A stretch of 64,000 nucleotides of DNA, taken from Streptomyces antarcticus (GTDB lineage: Bacteria > Actinomycetota > Actinomycetes > Streptomycetales > Streptomycetaceae). This document shows positions 52,364-61,958 of this stretch, in pieces; position 1 is the first letter of the stretch, and each line of letters starts with the position of its first letter. The stretch lies in the NCBI RefSeq assembly GCF_026627255.1, contig NZ_JAPNLM010000018.1:1-64000 (forward strand), in the 5' to 3' direction. The notes under the pieces were generated by a model. That model made no database searches and was not told where the DNA came from. It worked only from the letters and a program-made list of their open reading frames with translations. The position numbers and the translations under genes are program-made.

Positions 52364-53485
52364 CTAGGAGATCGCCGTGCGCAGCCGGGCCACGTCGATC
52401 GGCTCGGTCTCGTCGTGGGCGGTCAGGTCGATGACCTGGCCCACCGCGCGGGTCTCCGCGGTGGCCGGCTTGAACCGGGGCTCGGTGGTGGTCTGCGCGG
52501 CCTCGGCCTTGTGGGCGGCGAGGACCTCGGCGCCGACCACGTCGGCCAGGTCCTCGTTCTGTACCGCCTCGATCACCGCGCGGGCCTGGGCGGCGTTCTT
52601 GGTGCCGAAGAAGTCGAAGCCGCCCTCGACGCGGGACGCCGACCGCCGCTGGGACGCGTACGGGGCGACGGCCGCCGCCAGCCGGCGCGCGGGCGCCGCG
52701 GCCGCGCCGGAGGGCACCGGACGGGCATGGCTGGCGGCCGCGCCGGAAACGGGTCCGGGGCCGGTCGGTGCGGCGGCGGGCGCCGGAGCCTGGGCGGGCA
52801 CCTGGGCGGCAGCGGCTGAGGCGGGGGCGGCGGAGGAAGGCGCGGGCGCCGGAACCGGAGCGGCCGGCGGCCTGGGCGGGGCGGGCAGGGCCGGGGTCTT
52901 CGCCTTGCGGGCCAGCACCCCCAGGGCCGCCTTGGCCCGGGCGTAGCCGACCGGGGTGGGCGCGCCGGCCGCGGTGCGCTCCTCGGTGACGGCGGGGAGT
53001 TCCTTCGGTGCCGCGGCGGCGGGGGCGGCGGCCGCCTCGATGGCCAGCAGCCGGCGGCGCTCAAGGGCGCTCGCCCGCTCGGTCTCGGCGGTGGCGTACC
53101 GGCGCAGGAGCGCCGCGTGCTCGCCGCGCAGCCCGGCCAGTTCCACGCGCTTGGCCCGCAGTTTGGTGTCGAGCCTGCCCCGCAGCACGCGGGCCTCTTC
53201 GAGGTCGGATTCGAGCTCGGCTATCCGCTCGTCCGTCTTCCACTCGTCCTTGACCCGCTCGCGCGCCAGCTCCGCGACCCGGCGGCCGGCCGACTGGTCC
53301 CAGGCGCGCATGACGACGGCGCCGGCGATCCCCGCGGTGGCCGTGACGGCCACGAGCAGCCGTAGCGCCAGCGGTTCCGCGAGGAGCCAGGCCGCGCCGG
53401 CGCTGACGGCGCAGACGCCGGCCACGGTCGTCGGCGTGAGCAGCCGGTGCAGGGGTTCGGGATTGCGGTGGCGTCCACGGGGCAT
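52364..53485 (-). CDS. Membrane-anchored coiled-coil protein of unknown function
   Basis: 373 residues. Two hydrophobic segments near 17-60 (TTVAGVCAVSAGAAWLLAEPLALRLL...), a long coiled coil (DEWKTDERIAELESDLEEAR, through RRYATAETERASALERRR), then an Ala/Pro-rich linker and a short C-terminal acidic segment. ATG 53485 follows TAAATT (53493-53498, minus strand) by 7 nt, so leaderless. Perhaps structural or scaffold; unknown. Confidence 0.8.
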   Translation of the reverse strand: MPRGRHRNPEPLHRLLTPTTVAGVCAVSAGAAWLLAEPLALRLLVAVTATAGIAGAVVMRAWDQSAGRRVAELARERVKDEWKTDERIAELESDLEEARVLRGRLDTKLRAKRVELAGLRGEHAALLRRYATAETERASALERRRLLAIEAAAAPAAAAPKELPAVTEERTAAGAPTPVGYARAKAALGVLARKAKTPALPAPPRPPAAPVPAPAPSSAAPASAAAAQVPAQAPAPAAAPTGPGPVSGAAASHARPVPSGAAAAPARRLAAAVAPYASQRRSASRVEGGFDFFGTKNAAQARAVIEAVQNEDLADVVGAEVLAAHKAEAAQTTTEPRFKPATAETRAVGQVIDLTAHDETEPIDVARLRTAIS

Positions 53486-53583
53486 GGCCAGAAATTTACA
53501 GGGCGTTGAGGCCGCGTGGGGTGCCCGCCCGGCAAATCCTTACCGGGCGGGTACCTCACATTTCTCCACCAACCGCGTAACTG

Positions 53584-54570
53584 CTACTTCTTCACGAGGC
53601 CCTTGGACTCCAGGTAGGCCTTCGCCACGTCCGCCGGCTTGGCGCGCTCCGCGTCCACCTTGCGGTTCAGGTCGATCAGGTCGGCCGTCGTGAGCGCCTT
53701 GGTCAGTTTGTCCAGCGCGGCCGCGACCTCCGGGGCGCCCGCGTCCTTGGCGTTCACCACGGGCAGGACGTTGTCGGCGTTCTGGAGCTTCTTGTCGTCG
53801 TCCAGCAGCACCAGTCCGTAGCCGTCGAGGGTGGCGTCCGTGGTCGTGGTCAGCACGAGCTGGTCCGCGCCGTCCTTGACCGCCTGCTTGGACTGCGGGG
53901 TGCCGACGCCCTTCGGGTCGATTCCGGCCACCTGGATCCCGTACGTCTTCGTCAGCCCGGGGGCGCAGAAGGGACGGACGGCGCATTCGTCACCCGCCGC
54001 GATCTTCACCTTCAGCCCGGACGTGCCGAGGTCGGACAGCGTCTTCAGGTTGTTCTTCTGGGCGAACTCCTTCGTCACCGCGAAGGCGTTCTGGTCGACG
54101 GCGCCGCCGGCCGGCAGGGCCTTCAGGCCGAGCGGGCCGGCGAGCTTCTCCAGTGCCGCCACGGTCGCCGCGATGTCGCTGGAGGCGACCGGCTTCTCCT
54201 CCGGCGCCTTCGCGCCGTTCACCTTGGCGTTGAGGAACTCCGCGAGGGTGGCCGCGTACTCCGGGACGACGTCGATCTCGCCCTTCTCCAGCGACGGTTC
54301 GTACAGCTCGCGGTTGTTGACCGTCTTGACCGAGGTGCTGTAGCCCGCGTCCTTGAGGACCTGCGCGTACAGCTCCGCCAGCACGTTGGCCTCGGTGAAG
54401 CCGGCCGAGCCGATCACCAGGGTGCCCTTGCCGCCTCCCGCGGAGGGCTCGGAGGAGGCCGCGCCGCCGTCCTTGCTCTTCTCCAGGCTGTCGCCGCCGC
54501 ACGCGGCCAGCGACACCGTCAGGGCGAGGGCGCCCAGGGACGCGCCGAGGACGCGCGTGGTCTTGCTCAT
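53584..54570 (-). CDS. Glycine betaine/choline-type ABC transporter substrate-binding lipoprotein
   Basis: 328 residues. Signal peptide with lipobox LAAC (Cys24). OpuAC/ProX-type binding protein (GSAGFTEANVLAELYAQVLK, VKTVNNRELYEPSLEKGEID, VPEYAATLAEFLN). It captures quaternary ammonium compounds such as betaine or choline and delivers them to the two permeases immediately upstream. GGAGTACC-type spacing precedes the ATG. Last gene of the minus-strand transport operon. Confidence 0.92.
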   Translation of the reverse strand: MSKTTRVLGASLGALALTVSLAACGGDSLEKSKDGGAASSEPSAGGGKGTLVIGSAGFTEANVLAELYAQVLKDAGYSTSVKTVNNRELYEPSLEKGEIDVVPEYAATLAEFLNAKVNGAKAPEEKPVASSDIAATVAALEKLAGPLGLKALPAGGAVDQNAFAVTKEFAQKNNLKTLSDLGTSGLKVKIAAGDECAVRPFCAPGLTKTYGIQVAGIDPKGVGTPQSKQAVKDGADQLVLTTTTDATLDGYGLVLLDDDKKLQNADNVLPVVNAKDAGAPEVAAALDKLTKALTTADLIDLNRKVDAERAKPADVAKAYLESKGLVKK

Positions 54571-54603
54571 GGGGGTACTCCGTTCGAGGCGATGGACAGG
54601 AAA

Positions 54604-55272
54604 TCAGCGGGACGTCGCGGCCCGCGGCAGCAGCCGGTCCGCCGCGATCAGAGCGCCCTCCACCAGCAGGGCCAGCGCCGCCACGAGCAGGGCGCCCGCG
54701 ACGACCTGCGCGGTGTCGTACGTGTTGAAGCCGGCGGTGATGATCCGGCCCAGGCCGCCCTGGCCGACCATCGCCGCGATGGTGGCGGTGGCGATGACCT
54801 GCACCGCGCCGGAGCGCAGCCCGGTCATCACCAGCGGCCGGGCGAGCGGGAGTTCCACCCGGAGGAAGAGCTGCCCGCCGGACATGCCCATGCCCCGGGC
54901 GGCCTCGACCACGGAACGGTCCACCTCGCGCATGCCCACGTACGCGTTGGTCAGCAGCGGCGGGATGGCGAACAGCACCAGCGCGGCGATGGTCGGCAGA
55001 TAGCCGGAGTTGCGCAGCGGGGAGACCATGAACAGTGCCAGCACCGCGAAGACGGGGACGGCCCGGCCGATGTTGGAGATGTTGACCGCGAGCGCGCCGC
55101 CCTTGCCGAGGTGGCCGAGGTACAGGCCGACCGGCAGCGCCACCGCGCAGGCGATGGCGAGGGCGATCCCGCTGACGTAGACGTGCTCGCCGAGCCGGTG
55201 CCAGACGCCGCTCTCCCCGGACCAGTGGGCGCCGTTCGTCAGCCAGTCCCAGGCCCCTTCGAGTACGCCCAC
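54604..55272 (-). CDS. Betaine/choline ABC transporter permease (second copy)
   Basis: 222 residues. Six membrane segments and the EAA loop (VVEAARGMGMSGGQLFLRVE) typical of ProW/OpuCB permeases. Starts at GTG 55272, 4 nt after the stop of the paired permease. Two non-identical permeases are usual for OpuC-type importers. Confidence 0.9.
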   Translation of the reverse strand: MGVLEGAWDWLTNGAHWSGESGVWHRLGEHVYVSGIALAIACAVALPVGLYLGHLGKGGALAVNISNIGRAVPVFAVLALFMVSPLRNSGYLPTIAALVLFAIPPLLTNAYVGMREVDRSVVEAARGMGMSGGQLFLRVELPLARPLVMTGLRSGAVQVIATATIAAMVGQGGLGRIITAGFNTYDTAQVVAGALLVAALALLVEGALIAADRLLPRAATSR

Positions 55273-55276
55273 GGCC

Positions 55277-55975
55277 TCAGGCCCCCTTGCCGGAGGCGGC
55301 CGGGCGCCCGGTGGCCCGGGTCCACGGGGTGAGCACGCGCTGCACGCCGAGCAGCAGCAGGTCCGCCACCAGGGCGAGCAGCACGCACAGGACGGAGGCG
55401 GTGAGCACCTGCGCCTTGAAGGAGGTGTTGACGGCCGGGGCGATGAGGTTGCCCAGGCCGCCCTTGCCGACGATGGAGCCGACGGTGGTGAGCGCCACGG
55501 TCGAGACCGTCGCGATCCGGACACCGGCCAGCAGCGCGGGCAGCGCCAGCGGCATCTCCACCTGCCACAGCAGCCGCGCGGAGCCGTAGCCCATGCCGCG
55601 CGCGGCCTCCTTCACCTCCGCGGGGACGGCTTCCAGGCCGGCCAGCACGTTGCGGACCAGGATGGTCAGCGAGTACAGCACCAGGCCGGTCACCACCAGC
55701 GTCGCCGAGAGCCCGAAGACGGGGAGCAGCAGGGAGAACATGGCCAGGGAGGGCACCGTGTAGAGCAGGGTGGTCAGGCCCAGTACGGGCGCCGCCCAGC
55801 GGCGGCCGCGGCGGGCCAGCAGCGCGAGGGGGACGGACAGGGCGATCCCGATGAGGACCGAGGCGCCGGTGATCCAGATGTGTTCGAGGGTGGCGTCGGT
55901 GAGCTCCTGGGAGCGGGAGGTCACGTAGTCCCAGCAGATCCAGTCGTTCGCCACCAGGCAGTTCCGCTCCGCCAC
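55277..55975 (-). CDS. Betaine/choline ABC transporter permease (first copy)
   Basis: 232 residues. Permease with EAA loop EVKEAARGMGYGSARLLWQV. GTG 55975 is chosen because GGGGGAGGTGAGGAG lies just upstream, and the longer frame to 56167 would run through the divergent promoter region. It is the first gene of the minus-strand operon, divergent from the ATPase gene at 56142. Confidence 0.9.
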   Translation of the reverse strand: MAERNCLVANDWICWDYVTSRSQELTDATLEHIWITGASVLIGIALSVPLALLARRGRRWAAPVLGLTTLLYTVPSLAMFSLLLPVFGLSATLVVTGLVLYSLTILVRNVLAGLEAVPAEVKEAARGMGYGSARLLWQVEMPLALPALLAGVRIATVSTVALTTVGSIVGKGGLGNLIAPAVNTSFKAQVLTASVLCVLLALVADLLLLGVQRVLTPWTRATGRPAASGKGA

Positions 55976-56141
55976 GCTCCTCACCTCCCCCGTTATCGAA
56001 CGCACGTCCTTGCCGAATGCCGCAACCAGGAGCGACCTTAACCCCAGGTACCCACATTGGCCGGAAATCTTCGCACTCGCGCAACACTCCCCTGACAAAC
56101 CCGAAGCCCATACGACCGCCCTCTTGGGGAAGGATGGCGGG

Positions 56142-57110
56142 GTGATCCGATTCGAGCATGTGACCAAGCGCTACCCCGACGGGACGACAGCCGTCGAGGA
56201 TCTGTCCTTCGAGGTGGCGGAGGGGGAGCTGGTCACGCTCGTGGGCCCGTCCGGCTGCGGCAAGACGACCACGATGAAGATGGTCAACCGCCTGATCGAG
56301 CCGACCTCCGGCCGCATCCTGCTCGGCGGCGAGGACATCGCCGCCGCCGACCCGGTGGAGCTGCGGCGCCGGATCGGGTACGTCATCCAGCAGGTCGGGC
56401 TGTTCCCGCACAAGACGGTGCTGGAGAACACGGCGACCGTGCCGCAGCTGATCGGCACCCCGAAGGCCAAGGCCCGCGCGCGGGCGGCCGAGCTGCTCGA
56501 CCTGGTCGGCCTGGACCCGGCCGTGTACGGCGGCCGGTACCCTGAGCAGTTGTCGGGCGGGCAGCGCCAGCGCGTCGGCGTGGCCCGCGCGCTGGCGGCC
56601 GATCCGCCGGTGCTGCTGATGGACGAGCCGTTCGGCGCGGTGGACCCGGTGGTGCGCGAGCGGTTGCAGAACGAGTTCCTGACGCTCCAGAAGACGGTGC
56701 GCAAGACGATCCTGCTGGTCACGCACGACCTGGAGGAGGCCATCCGGCTCGGGGACCGGATAGCGGTCTACGGCACCGGCACCATCGAGCAGTTCGCCCG
56801 CCCGGCGGCGGTGCTCGGGGCCCCCGCCACCGACTACGTGGCCTCCTTCGTCGGCGCCGACCGGGGGCTCAAGCGGCTCGCCGTCACCGCCGTCGCGGAG
56901 GCCGACCTGACGGACGCGGACGCGAAGGCCCCGGCCCCGGCGGCCTCGGTCGAGCTCGGCGCGACCCTGCGCGAGGCCCTCGCGGCCCTGCTCCAGGAGG
57001 ACTCGGGCCGGATCGGGGTCACCGACCCGGCCTCCGGCGCGCTGATCGGCGTACTGACCCCGGAGGGCGTCCACCGGGCGCTGCGCCGGGCCCAGCTCCA
57101 GGAGGTCTGA
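56142..57110 (+). CDS. Betaine/choline ABC transporter ATP-binding protein
   Basis: 322 residues. Walker A GPSGCGKTTT, signature LSGGQRQRV, Walker B LLMDEPFGAVDP, switch His in LLVTHDLEEA. A C-terminal CBS-like segment (GATLREALAALLQEDSGRIG, GVLTPEGVHRALRR) resembles the regulatory CBS of OpuAA. Divergent from its permeases and binding protein across 166 bp, an arrangement typical of this family in Streptomyces. Confidence 0.93.
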   Translation: MIRFEHVTKRYPDGTTAVEDLSFEVAEGELVTLVGPSGCGKTTTMKMVNRLIEPTSGRILLGGEDIAAADPVELRRRIGYVIQQVGLFPHKTVLENTATVPQLIGTPKAKARARAAELLDLVGLDPAVYGGRYPEQLSGGQRQRVGVARALAADPPVLLMDEPFGAVDPVVRERLQNEFLTLQKTVRKTILLVTHDLEEAIRLGDRIAVYGTGTIEQFARPAAVLGAPATDYVASFVGADRGLKRLAVTAVAEADLTDADAKAPAPAASVELGATLREALAALLQEDSGRIGVTDPASGALIGVLTPEGVHRALRRAQLQEV

Positions 57111-57143
57111 GCCGGGCGCGCGGGCCGGAGGCCGCAAACGGCG

Positions 57144-57171
57144 GGAGGGCCCGGCCTGAGCCGGGCCCTCC
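57144..57171. terminator. Terminator between the ABC ATPase and esterase genes
   Basis: A perfect 12-bp stem (57144-57155 with 57160-57171) with loop CTGA between convergent stop codons. Confidence 0.8.
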
Positions 57172-57288
57172 TCGCACACCTTCACGCGTCCTGACCGGTC
57201 CCCGCACCGGCTCCGCTGACCGGCTCCGGGTACCGGCTCGGCGCTCCGGCTCCCCGCCGGGCCCCCGCTCCGGTTCGGCGCTCCCGGC

Positions 57289-58398
57289 TCAGGCCTGGAT
57301 GCGGCCGCTCATCCACGCCAGCATCGGCGGGATCTCGCGGCGCCACGTGTTGAAGTTGTGGCCGCCGCTGTCGAGGATGATCGAGGAGACGCGGTCCGGG
57401 GACTTCACCTTCTTGATGAACTTCCTGGTGTCGCCGAGGTTCGGCTCGCCCGTCTCGCTGCTGGTGACGAGGAAGGACGTGCCGCTCGGCGTCTTGGCGT
57501 CGATGCTGGCCAGGACGTCCGCGCGCTGCTTCAGCTTGGCGTCGCCGTGGAACAGGTCACCGGTCGTCGGGTCGTCGGGGGCCTCGTAGTAGGCGGACAG
57601 CCCCGCGGCGGCACCGAAGGTCTGCGGGTAGTGCGCGGCGATCTTCAGCGCGCAGTAGCCGCCCGTGGAGTTGCCGATGAAGCCCATGTTCTCGGGCTTC
57701 TTGCCGACCCGGAAGGTGTCGGTGATGGCCTGCGGGAGGTCCACGGCGAAGAAGGTCTCGGTCTGCGGCCCGCCGGGTATGTCGACGCACTCGGTGTCAC
57801 GCGGCGGCGCGATGGTCGGCCGCATCATGACCAGGATCATCGGCTTCATCTTGCCCGCCTTGGACAGGCTGAAGGCCTTCATCGGGTAGTCGAGCCCCTT
57901 GATGAGGTTCTCGGCCGTGCCCGGATACCCCGTCAGGACGATGGACGCGGGGAAGTTCTGGTCCTTGTGCTGCGGTTGGAAGTACTCCGGCGGCAGCCAC
58001 ACGTAGCCCGGGCTCGTTATCTTCGACTTCTGCCCGGATATGGCAACCTTCAGGATCTGCCCGCCCACCTGGGGCTTGCCCCCGCCGGGCACGTCCAGCT
58101 TCTGCTTGTCGACGACCTTGATGTCCTTGCTGCTCATCGAGTGGTCGACGACCTTGCCGATCGACGTCTCCTGGCCGAACAGGTCGGCCCAGGTGCCGTA
58201 GAAGAGGAACGACTTGTTGGCCGCGAGACCCACTGCCGAGAACAGCGCGAGCTGGGTCGCCAGCAGCAGCCCGATCCGGCCGGCGTACGCGCGCCAGGTG
58301 CGGCCCGAGAGCTTCGGCCAGAACACGACGGTGGCCGCGAAGAGCAGCACACCGGCGAAGATGGCCAGCGCCAGGACCGTATAACTGGTGAGACCCAT
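57289..58398 (-). CDS. Membrane-anchored esterase/mycolyltransferase-like hydrolase
   Basis: 369 residues. Three hydrophobic segments in residues 5-60, then an alpha/beta-hydrolase esterase-D/antigen-85-type domain. Nucleophile motif MGFIGNSTGGYCALKIA (GNSTGG), conserved GYVWLPPEYF and HNFNTWRREIPPMLAW near the catalytic His. Possibly a secreted esterase acting on lipids. Divergent from the MprF-like gene. Confidence 0.9.
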   Translation of the reverse strand: MGLTSYTVLALAIFAGVLLFAATVVFWPKLSGRTWRAYAGRIGLLLATQLALFSAVGLAANKSFLFYGTWADLFGQETSIGKVVDHSMSSKDIKVVDKQKLDVPGGGKPQVGGQILKVAISGQKSKITSPGYVWLPPEYFQPQHKDQNFPASIVLTGYPGTAENLIKGLDYPMKAFSLSKAGKMKPMILVMMRPTIAPPRDTECVDIPGGPQTETFFAVDLPQAITDTFRVGKKPENMGFIGNSTGGYCALKIAAHYPQTFGAAAGLSAYYEAPDDPTTGDLFHGDAKLKQRADVLASIDAKTPSGTSFLVTSSETGEPNLGDTRKFIKKVKSPDRVSSIILDSGGHNFNTWRREIPPMLAWMSGRIQA

Positions 58399-58550
58399 GA
58401 GCAGTCAGTCGACTTTCTGATGGCAGGACTGGAAATTTCCGACGGAAGAGTGAACCCGCTCCTCGTCGATGTCGTCCTAATGGACGCACCACACACCGGA
58501 GGCTGTCGCGGTCTTCGGCCACATGATCTCTCGCGGAGCAACGGGAAGCG

Positions 58551-60401
58551 ATGTCTAGCAGGATAGATGGCGATAAGTCGGGACAGGTTCCGAGCGGGGT
58601 CCGCCGGATTCTCCGCGGACCACGGCCGGAGTCGGTGCCCGGCCTGGTAGGTACGGCCGTCATGATCGTCGGCCTTCTGGACATCGCGGCGGGGGTCTTC
58701 CCGCGCTTCCGGCACAGCCGGATCCACGCGGTGACCGAAGTGCTGCCCGGTTCCCTCGGCCCCTTCGCGGCGGCCCTGTCCATCAGCGCGGGCGTACTGC
58801 TCCTGCTGCTCGCGCACGGCCTCAAGCGGCACAAGCGACGCGCCTGGCGGGCCGCCGTCGTCCTGCTGCCCGCCGGCGCGGCGGCGCAGTTCACCTACCG
58901 CCACTCGGTGGCCGGCGTGATCATCTCGGCGGTGCTCCTCGCGCTGCTGCTGCGCCACCAGAGTGAATTCAAGGCGCTGCCCGACCCGCGCAGCCGCTGG
59001 AAGGCGCTCGCGAACTTCGTTCTGATGAGCGCCGGTTCCATCGGCCTGGGTCTGGTCATCGTCAACGTGCACCCGGGCAAGGTCGTCGGCAACCCGAGCC
59101 TGTACGAGCAGATCACCCACGTCGTCTACGGCCTCTTCGGCTACGAGGGCCCGGTCGACTACGCCGGACGGGTGTCCTGGACGGTCGGCTACTCCCTCGG
59201 TGCGCTCGGCATGCTCACCGCGCTCACCACGATCTACCTGGCCTTCCGCCCCGAGCACCCGGCCGCCCGGCTCACCGCCGACGACGAGGTCCAGCTGCGC
59301 GGGCTGCTCGCCAAGCACGGCGGCCGCGACTCCCTCGGCCACTTCGCGCTCCGCCGCGACAAGGCGGTGGTCTTCTCCCCGAGCGGCAAAGCCGCCGTCA
59401 CCTACCGCGTCGTCTCCGGCGTGATGCTCGCCTCCGGCGACCCCATCGGCGATGTCGAGGCCTGGCCCGGCGCCATCGAGCGGTTCATGGAGGAGGCCAA
59501 GGCCCACTCCTGGACCCCGGCCGTCATGGGCTGCAGCGAGACCGGCGGCGAGGTCTGGACCCGCGAGACCGGTCTCGACGCGCTGGAGCTGGGTGACGAG
59601 GCGATTGTCGATGTCAAAGACTTCTCCCTCGCGGGCCGCGCCATGCGCAACGTCCGCCAGATGGTGAAGCGCATCGAGCGCAACGGCTACACCACCCAGG
59701 TCCGCCGGGTCAGCGAGCTGACCGAGACCGAGCTGGAGCAGGTGCGCGGCGCCGCCGAGGCGTGGCGGGGCACCGACACCGAGCGCGGCTTCTCCATGGC
59801 GCTGGGCCGGGTCGGCGACCCGGGCGACGGCGACTGCTACATCGCCACCGCCCATCGGGTGGAGGAGGGCGACACGAGCCCCTTCGGCGACCTGAAGGCC
59901 GTCCTGCACTTCGTCCCGTGGGGCGCCGACGGCATGTCGCTGGAGCTGATGCGCCGCGACCGCGCCGCCGACCCCGGCATGAACGAGCTGCTCATCGTGG
60001 CCTCCCTGGAGGCCGCTCCCGGCCTGAAGATCGAGAAGGTCTCGCTGAACTTCGCGATGTTCCGCTCGGCCCTCGCCCGCGGCGAGAAGATCGGCGCCGG
60101 CCCGGTGCTGCGGATGTGGCGCGGCCTGCTGGTCTTCCTGTCCCGCTGGTTCCAGATCGAGTCCCTGTACAAGTTCAACGCGAAGTTCCGCCCCCGCTGG
60201 GAGCCCCGCTTCGTTGTCTTCCGCACCACCCGTGACCTGCCCCGCATCGGCTTCGCCGCGATGCAGGCCGAGGGTTTCGTGACGCTGGCCCTGCCGCGGC
60301 TGTTCGCCAGCCGCCGGCGGCCCAAGCCGGTCCGCACCTGCGCCCACCACCACGTGGCGTCGGTCCCGAAGCAGACGGAGCGCTCGGCTCAGGCCGCGTA
60401 G
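58551..60401 (+). CDS. MprF/LysX-like aminoacyl-phosphatidylglycerol synthase (DUF2156)
   Basis: 616 residues. At least six membrane segments in residues 30-235, then a soluble DUF2156 domain (GRDSLGHFALRRDKAVVFSP, VDVKDFSLAGRAMRNVRQMV, DGMSLELMRRDRAADPGMNE). Such proteins attach an amino acid (usually lysine) to phosphatidylglycerol, reducing negative surface charge and sensitivity to cationic peptides. The fused LysRS domain of mycobacterial LysX is absent. GGGAAG lies just before ATG. It stands alone with a stem-loop after it. Confidence 0.92.
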   Translation: MSSRIDGDKSGQVPSGVRRILRGPRPESVPGLVGTAVMIVGLLDIAAGVFPRFRHSRIHAVTEVLPGSLGPFAAALSISAGVLLLLLAHGLKRHKRRAWRAAVVLLPAGAAAQFTYRHSVAGVIISAVLLALLLRHQSEFKALPDPRSRWKALANFVLMSAGSIGLGLVIVNVHPGKVVGNPSLYEQITHVVYGLFGYEGPVDYAGRVSWTVGYSLGALGMLTALTTIYLAFRPEHPAARLTADDEVQLRGLLAKHGGRDSLGHFALRRDKAVVFSPSGKAAVTYRVVSGVMLASGDPIGDVEAWPGAIERFMEEAKAHSWTPAVMGCSETGGEVWTRETGLDALELGDEAIVDVKDFSLAGRAMRNVRQMVKRIERNGYTTQVRRVSELTETELEQVRGAAEAWRGTDTERGFSMALGRVGDPGDGDCYIATAHRVEEGDTSPFGDLKAVLHFVPWGADGMSLELMRRDRAADPGMNELLIVASLEAAPGLKIEKVSLNFAMFRSALARGEKIGAGPVLRMWRGLLVFLSRWFQIESLYKFNAKFRPRWEPRFVVFRTTRDLPRIGFAAMQAEGFVTLALPRLFASRRRPKPVRTCAHHHVASVPKQTERSAQAA

Positions 60402-60409
60402 GGCGTCCG

Positions 60410-60462
60410 GGCAGGGCCCCGGAGTGCGCGCCCTGCCGGGTCCGCGACTCCGGGGCCCTGCC
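60410..60462 (+). terminator. Stem-loop after the MprF-like gene
   Basis: A perfect 16-bp stem (60410-60425 with 60447-60462) around a 21-nt loop, 8 nt after the stop codon. Confidence 0.65.
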
Positions 60463-60491
60463 GTATCCAGGTCAGCCCTACCCTTGGACCT

Positions 60492-61361
60492 ATGAACACG
60501 AAGCGCGGATCCTCCGGCAGGGGCCGGGTCGCAGGTCTTCCCGAGTGGGACCGCTGCGGGGTCATGGGCGTCGTCAACGTCACCCCCGACTCGTTCTCCG
60601 ACGGCGGCCGCTGGTTCGACACCACGGCGGCCGTCAAGCGTGGCCTCGACCTCGTCGTCCAGGGCGCCGACCTCGTCGACGTCGGCGGCGAGTCCACCCG
60701 GCCCGGTGCTCCCCGCGTCGACGAGGAGGAGGAGCTGCGCCGGGTCGTCCCCGTCGTGCGCGGCCTGGCCTCCGAAGGCGTGACCGTGTCCGTCGACACC
60801 ATGCGCGCGAGCGTCGCCGCCCGCGCCGTCGCCGCCGGCGCGATGCTGGTCAACGACGTCAGCGGCGGGCTCGCCGACCCCGGGATGATCGGGGCGGTCG
60901 CGGCCGCCGAGGTCCCCTTCGTGGTGATGCACTGGCGCGGTTTCAGCGCCGGCATGAACAGCCTCGCCGTCTACGACGACGTCGTCGCCGAGGTCACCGC
61001 CGAGCTCCGCGACCGCCTCGACGCGGTCGTCGCCGGCGGCATCGCGCCCGAACGGCTCGTCGTCGACCCCGGCCTCGGCTTCGCGAAGAACGCCGACCAC
61101 GACCTGGCCCTGGTGGCCCACCTGCCCGCCCTGCGCGCGCTCGGCTTCCCGCTCCTGGTGGCCGCCTCGCGGAAGCGTTTCCTCGGCCGCGTCCTGGCCG
61201 GCGCGGACGCCGCCCCGCCGCCCGCCCGCGAGCGGGACGCGGCCACCGCCGCCGTCTCCGCGATAGCCGCCCACCAGGGCGCGTGGGCCGTACGGGTCCA
61301 CGAGGTACGGGCCACCGCGGACGCGGTTCGCGTGGCCCGCGCCGTGGAAGGGGCACTGTGA
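60492..61361 (+). CDS. folP: Dihydropteroate synthase
   Basis: Condenses p-aminobenzoate with dihydropterin pyrophosphate. 289 residues. MGVVNVTPDSFSDGGRW, DVGGESTRPGA, LVNDVSGG, DPGLGFAKNADHD and AASRKRFLG are all present. ATG 60492 follows TACCCT (60479-60484) by 7 nt, so leaderless. First gene of a folate cluster. Confidence 0.97.
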   Translation: MNTKRGSSGRGRVAGLPEWDRCGVMGVVNVTPDSFSDGGRWFDTTAAVKRGLDLVVQGADLVDVGGESTRPGAPRVDEEEELRRVVPVVRGLASEGVTVSVDTMRASVAARAVAAGAMLVNDVSGGLADPGMIGAVAAAEVPFVVMHWRGFSAGMNSLAVYDDVVAEVTAELRDRLDAVVAGGIAPERLVVDPGLGFAKNADHDLALVAHLPALRALGFPLLVAASRKRFLGRVLAGADAAPPPARERDAATAAVSAIAAHQGAWAVRVHEVRATADAVRVARAVEGAL

Positions 61362-61383
61362 CCACCGACCGAAGAGGAGCCCT

Positions 61384-61827
61384 GTGAGCAGAACCGACAT
61401 CGAAGCGGTCGAAGAGGTCAACACGGCCTTCTACGAGGCCATGGAAGCGGGCGACTTCGACGCCCTGTCGGCGCTCTGGCTGGAGGACGAGATCTCCTGC
61501 GTGCACCCGGGCTGGCCGGTCCTCTCCGGCCGCGGCGAGGTGCTGCGCTCGTACGCGCTGATCATGTCCCACACGGACTACATCCAGTTCTTCCTCACCG
61601 ACACCAAGGTGGCCGTCATCGACGACACCGCGCTGGTGACCTGTACGGAGAACATCCTCAGCGGCGGGCCCGCCGAGGACGGCGGGGAACTCGGTCCGCT
61701 GGTGGGCCAGCTGGTCGTCGCCACGAATGTGTTCCGACGCACACCCGGGGGCTGGCGGCTCTGGTCCCACCACGGTTCCCCCGTCCTCACGGAGTCCGAC
61801 GAGGACGACGAGGACGACGCCTCCTGA
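61384..61827 (+). CDS. NTF2-like (SnoaL/DUF4440-type) protein
   Basis: 147 residues. A small alpha+beta cone fold: VEEVNTAFYEAMEAGDFDAL, LWLEDEISCVHPGWPVLSGR and ATNVFRRTPGGWRLWSHHGS. GTG 61384 has GAAGAGGA upstream and lies 22 bp after folP. Its presence in the fol cluster is conserved in actinomycetes by memory, but the role is unknown. Confidence 0.88.
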   Translation: MSRTDIEAVEEVNTAFYEAMEAGDFDALSALWLEDEISCVHPGWPVLSGRGEVLRSYALIMSHTDYIQFFLTDTKVAVIDDTALVTCTENILSGGPAEDGGELGPLVGQLVVATNVFRRTPGGWRLWSHHGSPVLTESDEDDEDDAS

Positions 61828-61958
61828 CCCCTCCGGCGGGGTCAGGGGTATTTCGCAGGTAAATTCGAAGCCGGACGACGCCGACCGCACTCGGCGTAGG
61901 CCCATGGCCCCGGGGAGTCCCGGGACCGGCAGCACCTACGAAAGCAGGAGTGATTCGC

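Noticed and set aside
58134..61424. Long minus-strand open frame antisense to the MprF-like gene and folP
   Set aside because: High-GC antisense shadow; the forward genes have clear domains.
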